The notes: generated by a model from the letters alone, not told the origin. A stretch of DNA of 64,000 nt from Actinomadura meyerae (GCF_900188445.1 NZ_FZOR01000017.1:1-64000), one strand, 5' to 3'; counted from the stretch's first letter, positions 33,018 to 40,336 are shown. Made by a program: numbers and translations.

Positions 33018-33247
33018 CAGCCGCCGTAGATCCAGGGCAGCGTGTACAGGATGGGCGGTACCGCCACGATGACGGAACCAATCGCGCCGAGGATCGCTAC
33101 GGTGCGTCGGGACGGGCTGTCGGCGGTCCGGTGGACAACGAATCCGATGAGCACGAACAGGCCGAGGACGACGATCACTACGCTGGTGATCAAGGCCAAG
33201 GTGATCAAAACCTGGCCGAGAACAGCGTCAGGCTGTTGTTGGGACAT
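33017..33247 (-). CDS. Small two-helix membrane protein
   Basis: A protein of 76 residues with two hydrophobic segments, about 10-36 (VLGQVLITLALITSVVIVVL) and 50-72 (VAILGAIGSVIVAVPPILYT), giving a hairpin topology. It overlaps the Crp-LuxR start by one base (TGATG), so both are translated together. It could be the membrane sensor or partner of that regulator. ATG 33247 was preferred to an upstream start that lacks protein-like sequence. Confidence 0.65.
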   Translation of the reverse strand: MSQQQPDAVLGQVLITLALITSVVIVVLGLFVLIGFVVHRTADSPSRRTVAILGAIGSVIVAVPPILYTLPWIYGG

Positions 33248-34204
33248 CGAGGGGGCTCCTCGCAGGTCTCTGGCTGGGACTTGGTCGGTGCGGGGCGTGA
33301 TGATGCTGGCCCGCTGAGCCGAGTCCACAGGACCCCTGAGGAGGCGAAGGGTGCAAGCCTGCGCCTCTCCCGCGTCCCGGCGGCGAGTTCTTCAGCACGG
33401 TAACCCGAGTAGGGGGATAGCGCCATAGACCTAGAGATGCCAAGTAGGCGGGCATCCGGGCTTGCACCTCCGGACGCCGCCTACCAGCAGCATGGCCAAC
33501 GTCCCAGCCAGAGACATGGATGCCTACGCAGATTGAACCCTGACTAAGGCCCCTAGGCATGCGTCGGGTGCCACAAATAGGGGGGCCCAAAAGTAGCTCC
33601 GGACGCTGCGCGGTACGCCTATGGCCACCGGACCAAGCCCGCGCCGATGCTTTGGTCTCGCCTGGGCGCGGGGCGAGCTGGGACGCGTCGATCGCGTTGA
33701 CGGCGTACTGGTCATAGTCGAGTTGCCCGGGTGGACGCGCCACGCAGTGACGCGCCGATGTCGACCAGTAGATCGCCGTTCTGCTGGCGGATCACGGTGG
33801 TCATGGTCACATCCCGAGGCCGTATTACATCGATGGTAACCCCGCGACGAGTTGAGTGGCGCTGCGATCCTCGCTGAGGGTCCGCCACGCGGCAACCGGC
33901 GCATCCGCGCCATCGCCGCGCAAACGCTCCTGCTGGCCTTCCATCTGGCCCACGCCAACGAGCGCTAAATCAACGCCTGGCTCGCCACGCTGCCCGGCCC
34001 CGGAAAACCCCACCGTCGCGCTCGGCCCAAGACACGCAAGCCACGCGGCACCTGGACACCCACCGGGCACATCGCCCCGCCCGCAGCCTGAGCCCACGGC
34101 ACCCAGGACGCCTGCACACCACCACAAACCGGACTCAAGAGCCGGGACGCTCTGCTGCGCGTCTGCCCCTTCGGTCCCTGCAGTCACAGGAGACTGGCCT
34201 CCGT
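33248..34204. pseudogene. Remnant region with broken genes
   Basis: No intact gene. On the minus strand near 33804 a frame begins TTVIRQQNGDLLVDIGASLR and then jumps frame to GQLDYDQYAVNAIDASQLAP, i.e. a frameshifted small gene. On the plus strand 33854-34092 reads RIRAIAAQTLLLAFHLAHAN, an in-frame TAA at 33967, then INAWLATLPGPGKPHRRARP, apparently an interrupted C-terminal fragment. These decayed pieces mark the right edge of the insert that splits the tail cluster. Confidence 0.4.
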
Positions 34205-34214
34205 AACGACAAAA

Positions 34215-34238
34215 CCCCGGAGCTTGCCTGCTCCGGGG
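34215..34238. terminator. Hairpin terminator before the fibre genes
   Basis: CCCCGGAGC / GCTCCGGGG with a 6-nt loop, flanked by A and T runs on either side, so it can work in both directions. It separates the inserted region from the resumed tail cluster. Confidence 0.75.
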
Positions 34239-34304
34239 GCGTTTCGTCACTGTGGGGCTACGACTATCGTCTGTACCCCGAAAAGAGGGGAGGGTAGGGA
34301 AGAG

Positions 34305-34520
34305 ATGGCTGTGGGCAGGCTCAGGCCCCGCACCACCGAGGAGCTGCTGGCCGGTGTGCTCGACCGGCTCCGGCGGCTGGAGACCCGCACGAGCGTCACC
34401 GTCGGCGGCCCCGCCGGGGCGTACGTGCTGGAGGTCAACGAGGCCGGGGAGCTGACCGCCCGGCACGCGGCCACCGGTCACGTCACCGTCGTCGCCGTCC
34501 CCGCCCCAGAGGGCGGCTGA
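34305..34520 (+). CDS. Small phage tail-associated protein
   Basis: A protein of 71 residues with a coiled N-terminal helix (EELLAGVLDRLRRLETRTSV) and a small beta-rich end (AYVLEVNEAGELTARHAATG). Proteins of this kind precede fibre genes in several actinophages and may trimerise. GGGAAGAG lies just before the ATG. Exact role unknown. Confidence 0.65.
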   Translation: MAVGRLRPRTTEELLAGVLDRLRRLETRTSVTVGGPAGAYVLEVNEAGELTARHAATGHVTVVAVPAPEGG

Positions 34521-34607
34521 CCACAAGACCACCGCCGCACCGCGGGCGCGGGGCCGTGCCGGTGGACGCCGGACGGCCGCTAATGCCGGAAACACGCCAT
34601 GGCCAGT

Positions 34608-34642
34608 TACGCTGAGCGGGAGCGCCGCTGGTGATGGGCCGG
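34608..34642 (+). promoter_or_regulatory. Repeated tail-gene promoter/leader element, copy 4
   Basis: TACGCT (34608-34613), 13 bases, then GCTGGTGATGGGCCGG (34627-34642), identical in the box to copy 1. It stands 62 bases before the first fibre gene. Confidence 0.65.
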
Positions 34643-34704
34643 GCCACCCACCCGCCCGGAGGCTGTCACCGCGCCCCCGGGAACGATGAGGGGGAGGCGT
34701 TCCC

Positions 34705-35835
34705 ATGTCCCGCTGTGGGTGTAGTTCGCAGTGCTCCTGCGCGGTCGTAGCTGGGCCGGGAGTCACCGTCACGGGGACAGGCGCCCCCGGCAACCCCTAC
34801 GTTGTGTCGGCCGAGGCCGGCGGCAACCTGCAAGTCACCGACACCCCCAGCGTTGACCTGACCCTGCTGGGGTCGGGTACGGCAGCTGACCCGCACATCC
34901 TGTCGGCCACCGCGCGGATCTCCACCAGCGCCCAGAAGAACCTGCTCACCCAGGAGCCCGACGGCCTGGCCGTCACCTGCGAAAGCGTGCAGGACTGTGT
35001 CGGTGAGGCGCTGGCCGATGGGCTGGAGTACGACGACGCCGGCAACACGATCAGGGTGCGGGTGTCCGGCCAGGCCGGGAACTCGGTGTCGATCGGGCCG
35101 GACGGGGGAGTGTACGCCCCGGTCGGTGGCGGTAACCCGGTCACAACCGGCGACACCGCCTGCATCAGCCTGGACGGTGACGGCGCGGGGACGCCGCTGA
35201 CGGCTTCACCGGTCATGGACGCCGGCGCGGGGAACCTGCTGCAGTGCGTGGCGGGCGGCCTGCGCGCGCAGATCACCACCGGCTGTGGGCTGGCCGGTGA
35301 CGGGTCGGCCGCCGCGCCGCTGGTCGCCGCCACGCGGCCGTGGCCGTACCCGAGTGATTTGACCGGCACCGCCGGCGGTGTCTACTGCGACAGCAACGGG
35401 GAGCTGCGGTCGGACCCGCCGGCCCGGATGCGGTTCTTCGAGAACACCGCCAACATCACCGGGCTGAACGTGCTCATCCCGGACGCTATTACCGACGCGG
35501 GGGAAGCGACGGTCACCGTCACCAACCCCGACCCGGCCCGGCCCGCTCAGGTCCTGGCGTGGTGTGAGGCCGACATTGACATCAACTTGCCCGGGGGCGC
35601 TGCGGCCAGTATGCGGCTTGGCAACGATGAGTACGTCCGGTGGCAGAACGAAGGCACCACCCTGCGGTTCGGATACCACGTGCAGGTGATGCGCACCGAG
35701 ACGCCGGCGCCGGTCCCTGCGGGCGGGACCGCGACCATCCGCGTGCCGATGGCGGTGGCGCGCGGGTCGGGCGGGGCGTACTACTCGCGGGTTCAGTGGC
35801 GGATCGTTGCCGCGCTGATCTCGCTGCAGCCCTGA
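34705..35835 (+). CDS. Tail fibre protein 1
   Basis: A protein of 376 residues. The Cys-rich N-terminus (MSRCGCSSQCSCAVVAGPGV) leads into several short beta repeats (VTVTGTGAPGNPYVV, VDLTLLGSGTAADPHIL, then CGLAGDGSAAAPL), as in fibre shafts. The C-terminal domain (about 240-376: DAITDAGEATVTVTNPDPAR, IDINLPGGAAASMRLGNDEY, SRVQWRIVAALISLQP) is related to the C-terminal part of the protein at 36254. Probably the receptor-binding fibre of the tail tip. Followed by a chaperone-like gene. Confidence 0.75.
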   Translation: MSRCGCSSQCSCAVVAGPGVTVTGTGAPGNPYVVSAEAGGNLQVTDTPSVDLTLLGSGTAADPHILSATARISTSAQKNLLTQEPDGLAVTCESVQDCVGEALADGLEYDDAGNTIRVRVSGQAGNSVSIGPDGGVYAPVGGGNPVTTGDTACISLDGDGAGTPLTASPVMDAGAGNLLQCVAGGLRAQITTGCGLAGDGSAAAPLVAATRPWPYPSDLTGTAGGVYCDSNGELRSDPPARMRFFENTANITGLNVLIPDAITDAGEATVTVTNPDPARPAQVLAWCEADIDINLPGGAAASMRLGNDEYVRWQNEGTTLRFGYHVQVMRTETPAPVPAGGTATIRVPMAVARGSGGAYYSRVQWRIVAALISLQP

Positions 35836-35877
35836 CGCGCGCCCATCACCCACCCCGACATCAAGAGGAGGACTGTC

Positions 35878-36249
35878 GTGGCCAGAGCCCGAAGCGGCGC
35901 CGCAGCGCGCGACCACACCCCGGAGAGCACGACCGTCTACTACCGGCTGCCCGGCGGCGGGCTCGCCGTCTACACGGCCGACCCGCCGTCGGGGCTGGTG
36001 CCTCCGCCGGGGGCCGTGGAGATCACGGCCGAGGAGTACGAGGCCGAGCAGCAGCGGATCGAGGACGCTGAACGGCAGGCCCGTGAACAGGCCGAGGCCG
36101 AGGCGGCCGCGCGCGCGGCCGCGGTCTACCGGGAGCTGCTGGACGCGGGAATGTCGGAAGAGGTCGCCCGGTCAATCTCCGGCTACACCGGCCCCGCCGA
36201 CCCCGCCGACCCCGCCGACCCCGCCGACCCCGCCGAGCCTGCGGAGTAG
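35878..36249 (+). CDS. Tail fibre assembly chaperone-like protein 1
   Basis: A protein of 123 residues, GTG start with GAGGAGG upstream. The N-terminus TVYYRLPGGGLAVYTADPPS, PPPGAVEITAEEYEAEQQ looks like the Tfa type of fibre assembly proteins. A charged coiled-coil follows (about 60-85) and a UBA-like YRELLDAGMSEEVARSI. The tail is four to five perfect PAD repeats (36192-36240), a sign of repeat expansion. It pairs with fibre 1. Confidence 0.65.
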   Translation: MARARSGAAARDHTPESTTVYYRLPGGGLAVYTADPPSGLVPPPGAVEITAEEYEAEQQRIEDAERQAREQAEAEAAARAAAVYRELLDAGMSEEVARSISGYTGPADPADPADPADPAEPAE

Positions 36250-36253
36250 ACCG

Positions 36254-36853
36254 GTGGCGACCGTATGCGTCGGGCCGGAGTTCAGCCCCGACGAGCAGGG
36301 GCGGCTCCGGCTCCGGGCCTGCGGCAACCCGCCTGAGCAGGCGTGGCCGTACCCGTGCCCGCCCGTACAGGGCAACCCGCTGCGGATCGACCCCGACTGC
36401 GGCGTGTGGGTGCCGCCGCGCGCGCAGGCCGCCCGCGTTTCGGTGTTCGGGCAGACCGCCGTGGTGAACCTCGCGGTCCCGGCCGCGTTCCAGGTGATCG
36501 AAACCGCCAGCATCACCCTCACCAACCCGTCCGACTGCTACGAGGCCATGGTGATCCCGTTTCTGGCGACTGACGTGGATCTGGAGCTGCCTGCCGGTTC
36601 ACGCGCCACGGCGGCGGTCCGCACCGCCAGCAACGAGATTCTGCAGCTGACCAACCCGGCCCCGTCCGGCGGGACCACGATGGGCGCCACCCACGTCGAC
36701 CTGGTGCAGCCGATTTTCGATGCTGCCCCGATCCCGGCCGGCGGCACGAAGACCTACACGTGGAACATCGAGGTCGGGGACGGGGCAGGCAACGCGCGGT
36801 GGCGGGCGGCGCGGTGGCAGGTCCACGCGCTGATGCTGGCGGGCCTCACATGA
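36254..36853 (+). CDS. Tail fibre protein 2
   Basis: A protein of 199 residues starting GTG. The C-terminal 130 residues (VIETASITLTNPSDCYEAMV, TDVDLELPAGSRATAAVRTA, NARWRAARWQVHALMLAGLT) share the layout and key words of the last domain of fibre 1, so the two are paralogues. The N-terminus is short and lacks the shaft repeats, so it may bind fibre 1 or be a separate short spike. Confidence 0.7.
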   Translation: MATVCVGPEFSPDEQGRLRLRACGNPPEQAWPYPCPPVQGNPLRIDPDCGVWVPPRAQAARVSVFGQTAVVNLAVPAAFQVIETASITLTNPSDCYEAMVIPFLATDVDLELPAGSRATAAVRTASNEILQLTNPAPSGGTTMGATHVDLVQPIFDAAPIPAGGTKTYTWNIEVGDGAGNARWRAARWQVHALMLAGLT

Positions 36854-37188
36854 CCGCCCAGGTGACGCGGTGGTACGCCCACCCGGACGGTCGTGTCATC
36901 AGCCGCACCACCCCGGCCGGTGCCGGTGTTGAGGCTGCGCCGCCGGCCGGGTGCGTCCCGATCAGCGAGCAGGAGGCGCAGCGCCGCACCGCCGAGATCC
37001 AGGCCGCCAACGACCAGGCCGCCGCCGAGCGGGAACTGGCCGCCGCGCGGCAGGCGGAGGTCGAGTACCAGCAGCTCGTGCACATCGGCCTCCCCGCGCA
37101 TGTGGCGCGTCGGCTCACCGGCCACGAGCCCGGCCGGGTCCAGGACCTCACGGCCAAGCTGACCGGGCGGGGACACGGCGATGAGTGA
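36850..37188 (+). CDS. Tail fibre assembly chaperone-like protein 2
   Basis: A protein of 112 residues coupled to fibre 2 by ATGA. It repeats the plan of the 35878 protein: RWYAHPDGRVISRTTPAGAG, PPAGCVPISEQEAQRRTAEI, an Ala/Glu-rich coiled coil and a UBA-like QLVHIGLPAHVARRLTG. This shows that the fibre-chaperone pair was duplicated as a unit. Confidence 0.65.
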   Translation: MTAQVTRWYAHPDGRVISRTTPAGAGVEAAPPAGCVPISEQEAQRRTAEIQAANDQAAAERELAAARQAEVEYQQLVHIGLPAHVARRLTGHEPGRVQDLTAKLTGRGHGDE

Positions 37189-37567
37189 CCCGCCGCAGAC
37201 GTCCGGGCAGGCGCGGCTTGAGCTGGCGATCACCCGGCTCAGCGGCAGCATGGACGCCGCCATGGCCCGGATCGAGGGCCGGCTGGATCTGCTGGTGCAG
37301 CGCGCCGAGCATTCCGACCGCCGCGCCGACGACCAGGACGCCAAGATCGAGCGGCTCGACGAGCGCGCCGACCAGCTGGAGGCCACCCGCATCACCCGGC
37401 AGGAGCTCGACGCCCGCGACGAGCGGATCCACGCGGCGGCGGTGCGGCGGCAGGAGGAGGCGTCGCAGGCGGCGGCGAGGCGGCTGACGGTGATCGGGAT
37501 CGTCGTCGCGGTGGTCAGCATCGGTGTGTCGGCCACGCTCAGCGTCATCGCGATCATCGTCAACTAG
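37181..37567 (+). CDS. Coiled-coil protein with C-terminal membrane anchor
   Basis: A protein of 128 residues that overlaps the previous gene by 8 bases. Residues about 12-95 form a continuous coiled coil (MDAAMARIEGRLDLLVQRAE and on). The last 30 are one membrane segment (RLTVIGIVVAVVSIGVSATL). Proteins like this are frequent just before phage endolysins and may be holin partners or spanin-like. Confidence 0.7.
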   Translation: MSDPPQTSGQARLELAITRLSGSMDAAMARIEGRLDLLVQRAEHSDRRADDQDAKIERLDERADQLEATRITRQELDARDERIHAAAVRRQEEASQAAARRLTVIGIVVAVVSIGVSATLSVIAIIVN

Positions 37568-37577
37568 GAGGCTGACC

Positions 37578-38435
37578 GTGCCGTTTCTGAAGCAGCTCGC
37601 CGCCGTGGCGCGCCGCACCGGCTACCCCGTCACCGAAGTGGCCGGGTGGGCGACTCGCGGGCACGGCCCCCAACCGTCCGTGCAGGGCATCGTGTGCCAC
37701 CACACCGCCGGCGCGTCCGGCGGCGGCGACTACCCGTCCCTTCGCGTCGTCCGGGACGGCAGGCCCGGCCTGGACGGGCCGCTGTCCCATTTCGGGCTCG
37801 GCCGGTCCGGGCGCATCTACGTCATCGCCGCCGGGCGGTGCTGGCACAACGCCCCGTCCACCAGCAGCAACCACACCAACAGCGCGTCGCTCGGCATCGA
37901 GGCCGAGAACGACGGCCGGCAGGCGTGGCCGGCCGTCCAGCTCGACGCCTACAAGCGGCTGTGCGCCGAACTGTGCGCCGAGTTCGGGCTCCCCGCCAGC
38001 AGGGTGAAGGGCCACAAGGAGGTCAACACCCAAAAGCCCGACCCGCACAGCGTGTCCATGAACGCGTTCCGGGCGGACGTCGCCCGGCTCATCACCGGAG
38101 GAGACGAGATGCCGAGCGTGAAAGACCTGTGGGAGTGGGACGGCATCCCCGCGCCGAAGAACGCCAGCACCTACAAGACGAACCCGACGTGGAAGCCGGC
38201 CAACCACCTCACCGACATCAACGAGCGGGTGCGGGAGCTGCAGACCGCGGTCGCCGGGGTGGCGTCCAAGGTCGGCGCCGAGCTGGATGAAGCCGCGATC
38301 GTCGCCGGTGTGCTGGCCGGGCTGTCGCCGGACGCGATCGCGGACCGGCTCGCCGCGGCGATCCCCGACGACATGGGCGAGCAGGTCGCGGAGGCCCTGG
38401 CCGCGAAGCTCTCGGCCAGGAAGACGGGCGCGTAG
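37578..38435 (+). CDS. N-acetylmuramoyl-L-alanine amidase (endolysin)
   Basis: A protein of 285 residues starting GTG with TAGGAGG before it. An Amidase_2/PGRP domain occupies about 20-175: VQGIVCHHTAGASGGGDYPS (first zinc His), LSHFGLGRSGRIYVIAAGRC, NSASLGIEAENDG and GHKEVNTQKPDPHS (second His; the third ligand is Asp in place of Cys). It cuts the bond between muramic acid and the stem peptide. The C-terminal 110 residues form a helical domain (ERVRELQTAVAGVASKVGAE, then repeats of AIVAGVLAGLSPDAIADRLA). No signal peptide, so it depends on a holin. Confidence 0.88.
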   Translation: MPFLKQLAAVARRTGYPVTEVAGWATRGHGPQPSVQGIVCHHTAGASGGGDYPSLRVVRDGRPGLDGPLSHFGLGRSGRIYVIAAGRCWHNAPSTSSNHTNSASLGIEAENDGRQAWPAVQLDAYKRLCAELCAEFGLPASRVKGHKEVNTQKPDPHSVSMNAFRADVARLITGGDEMPSVKDLWEWDGIPAPKNASTYKTNPTWKPANHLTDINERVRELQTAVAGVASKVGAELDEAAIVAGVLAGLSPDAIADRLAAAIPDDMGEQVAEALAAKLSARKTGA

Positions 38436-38440
38436 ACCGA

Positions 38441-39253
38441 GTGCGGATCTACTACGACACCGAGTTCATCGAGGACGGCCAGGTGATCGACCTGGTCAGC
38501 ATCGGCATGGTCGCCGAGGACGGCCGGGAGTTCTACGCCGTCAGCAGCGAGTTCGACCAGCGCAAGCTGCTGAAGGATCCGTGGCTGCGTGAGAACGTCT
38601 GGCCGTCGCTGCCCACGACCGAGCCGAAGCAGTACCGCGATGGGCTGCCGCCCCACGGGCAGCTCGACCTCGACCATCCCGCCGTCCGGTCCCGCGCGCA
38701 GATCGCCCAGGCCGTCGCCGAGATCATCCGGGCGACACCGGGCGTGGAGCTGTGGGCCTGGTACGGCGCGCACGACCATGTCGCCTTGTGCCAGCTGTGG
38801 GGGCGCATGGTCGACCTGCCTGCCGGCGTGCCCATGTTCACCAACGACCTCAGGCAGGAGGTCGCCCGGCTCGGGAACCCGCCGTTGCCCGAGCAGGCCG
38901 AGGGCCGGCACCACGCGTTGGCGGACGCCCGGCACCTGAAGACCATGGCGGAGTCCCTCGAACCCGCGGGGCCAGTGGCCGCCGTGTCTGCGGCGCGGCC
39001 GAGCATCGGGCGGATGGTGCACTACGTCTCGTACGGGACTCCGGGCGGGGAGTACACCAGCCAGTGCCGTGCCGCGGTCATCACCGCCGTGCACCCGTCG
39101 CAGGGGGCCGGGACCCTCGCCGACCTGAACGGTCCCGAAGAGGTCGACCTGGCTGTGCTGAACCCGACGGGCCTGTTCTTCAACCTGAAGTGCCGCCACT
39201 CCGAAGGGCAGCGGCCCGGCGGGTCGTGGCACTGGCCAGAGAGAGTGGAGTGA
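38441..39253 (+). CDS. RNase AS-type exonuclease fused to a phage C-terminal domain
   Basis: A protein of 270 residues. Residues 1 to about 170 match the 3'-5' exoribonuclease AS family (DEDDh): YYDTEFIEDGQVIDLVSIGM gives the first Asp and Glu, WAWYGAHDHVALCQLWG the middle, and HHALADARHLK the last His/Asp. RNase AS trims adenylate-rich RNA in mycobacteria. The C-terminal 85 residues (GRMVHYVSYGTPGGEYTSQC, LAVLNPTGLFFNLKC, GGSWHWPERVE) are a domain common in actinophage proteins. A role in phage RNA or host message turnover during lysis is inference. Confidence 0.75.
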   Translation: MRIYYDTEFIEDGQVIDLVSIGMVAEDGREFYAVSSEFDQRKLLKDPWLRENVWPSLPTTEPKQYRDGLPPHGQLDLDHPAVRSRAQIAQAVAEIIRATPGVELWAWYGAHDHVALCQLWGRMVDLPAGVPMFTNDLRQEVARLGNPPLPEQAEGRHHALADARHLKTMAESLEPAGPVAAVSAARPSIGRMVHYVSYGTPGGEYTSQCRAAVITAVHPSQGAGTLADLNGPEEVDLAVLNPTGLFFNLKCRHSEGQRPGGSWHWPERVE

Positions 39254-39528
39254 TCTTGTACGCGAGTATCGTCCGCACCCTCGTCCCGTACATCGTTGGT
39301 GTGCTCGTCGCGCAGGCCGCCCGCGTTGGCATGGATTTGGACCCTGTCGCGGCCACGTCCGTTGTGACCGTGGTGGTCGCCGGCGCCTACTACTCGGTGG
39401 CGAGGTTCCTGGAGAAGCGTTGGCCGGTCGCTGGGCGGGTGCTGCTGTCGCTTGGCCTCACCACCGCGACGAACCCGCAGTACAAGCGGGGGGATGCTGT
39501 TCGGTCGGTGAAGCTGCCTCGGCTGTAG
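39250..39528 (+). CDS. Holin-like membrane protein
   Basis: A protein of 92 residues starting at GTG overlapping the previous stop. Two membrane segments, about 5-25 (SIVRTLVPYIVGVLVAQAAR) and 32-55 (AATSVVTVVVAGAYYSVARF), and a basic tail. This is the layout of the small holin-like proteins next to actinophage endolysins. It would let the amidase reach the wall. Confidence 0.75.
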   Translation: MILYASIVRTLVPYIVGVLVAQAARVGMDLDPVAATSVVTVVVAGAYYSVARFLEKRWPVAGRVLLSLGLTTATNPQYKRGDAVRSVKLPRL

Positions 39529-39536
39529 GGTGGCGG

Positions 39537-39619
39537 CCTTGCCAGGGCGCGCGTAAGCGCGGGTCGTCCGGAGGTGCACCGAAGGGCGGCGAACCGGAAG
39601 GGGACCCTGGCTCGTAAGG
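39537..39619 (+). ncRNA. Candidate structured RNA after the lysis genes
   Basis: A multi-helix fold: CCTT-g-CCAGGG (39537-39547) pairs with CCCTGG-ctcgt-AAGG (39605-39619). Inside are a CGCGC/GCGCG hairpin (39548-39561) closed by a GTAA (GNRA-type) tetraloop and a TCCGG/CCGGA helix (39567-39571 with 39594-39598) containing a GGTGCACC palindrome. No ORF explains it. A strong terminator follows at 39674. It could be a small RNA or an mRNA 3' element. Confidence 0.5.
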
Positions 39620-39673
39620 TCTACTGTTCGGGCCGCTCGTCCGCCGGTGCGGCGGCCCTCGCACCTAGCCGGC

Positions 39674-39711
39674 ACGAACGGCCCCGCCCCTTTCCGGGTG
39701 GGGCCGTTCGT
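39674..39711 (+). terminator. Terminator of the tail/lysis cluster
   Basis: A 16-bp stem (39674-39689 with 39696-39711) with one G-U pair and a 6-nt loop, downstream of the holin-like gene and the structured RNA. It marks the end of the structural cluster. Confidence 0.8.
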
Positions 39712-39738
39712 CGTAGCGAAGGCTCCGTCTAGAGGGTA

Positions 39739-39754
39739 TCGAACACACGTTCTA
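39739..39754. promoter_or_regulatory. SOS (LexA) box
   Basis: TCGAACACACGTTCTA matches the actinobacterial LexA consensus TCGAAC-N4-GTTCGA at 11 of 12 defined positions. It ends 10 bases before the start of the next gene, where a bound repressor would block the promoter or start. The single mismatch is in an outer base. Confidence 0.65.
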
Positions 39755-39764
39755 TTCTGTTGTT

Positions 39765-40160
39765 GTGGGGCAACACCAGCATCAGGATCGGACCATCACC
39801 GCCCGGCTGCAGGGCGCCGCATGCCGCCTCGCCGGATGGGTCCCGCCGACCGGCGAAGCCCGCGCCGCCGCGGTCGAGGAGCTCCGGGCGATCGCGACCA
39901 TGAAGCCACAGCCCCAGCGAGGGTCACCGCACGTCCCGCTCGGCCAGCTGCGCGGGGATCTGCTCGCCGAGGCCGCCGGGCTGCTGCTCGGCACAGCGCC
40001 GCTGGATCATCCGCAGCGGAATCGCGGCGCAGCGGAGCTGCTGATGGAGGCCGGCGCGGACCGGGGACTGCTGGACCACTGGATCGGCGTGGGCCGGGCC
40101 CGAGCAGCGAAGACGAGGAACGCGTTGAAGGACCCGGCGCCGGGGCACCGCAGGCCGTAA
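39765..40160 (+). CDS. SOS-box-controlled hypothetical protein
   Basis: A helical protein of 131 residues starting GTG: TITARLQGAACRLAGWVPPT, ARAAAVEELRAIATMKPQPQ, VPLGQLRGDLLAEAAGLLLG, LDHWIGVGRARAAKTRNALK. No known domain. It begins 10 bases after a LexA-type operator, so it should be induced by DNA damage. It lies directly after the tail/lysis terminator and could be part of how the element is induced. That is inference. Confidence 0.65.
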   Translation: MGQHQHQDRTITARLQGAACRLAGWVPPTGEARAAAVEELRAIATMKPQPQRGSPHVPLGQLRGDLLAEAAGLLLGTAPLDHPQRNRGAAELLMEAGADRGLLDHWIGVGRARAAKTRNALKDPAPGHRRP

Positions 40161-40336
40161 CGTGGATGCTCTGCGGCAGCGTGGGCCCCGTCAGGGCGTG
40201 GTGTGCAGCCCCGGCCGCTGTTAGCAGTCCGGGCGGAGCTGCGGCCAGCGCGTCCGACCACCGCACCCGCCCGTCCCGTCCCTGCGGTCAGGAGCAGTCC
40301 AGGCCCGGAACCGGCGCCGCGCGATACCGTCGCCGT

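Noticed and set aside
17306..39711. Contractile tailocin or extracellular contractile injection system
   Set aside because: No sheath, baseplate wedge, spike or AAA ATPase gene is visible; the tape measure and hub proteins are of siphovirus type.
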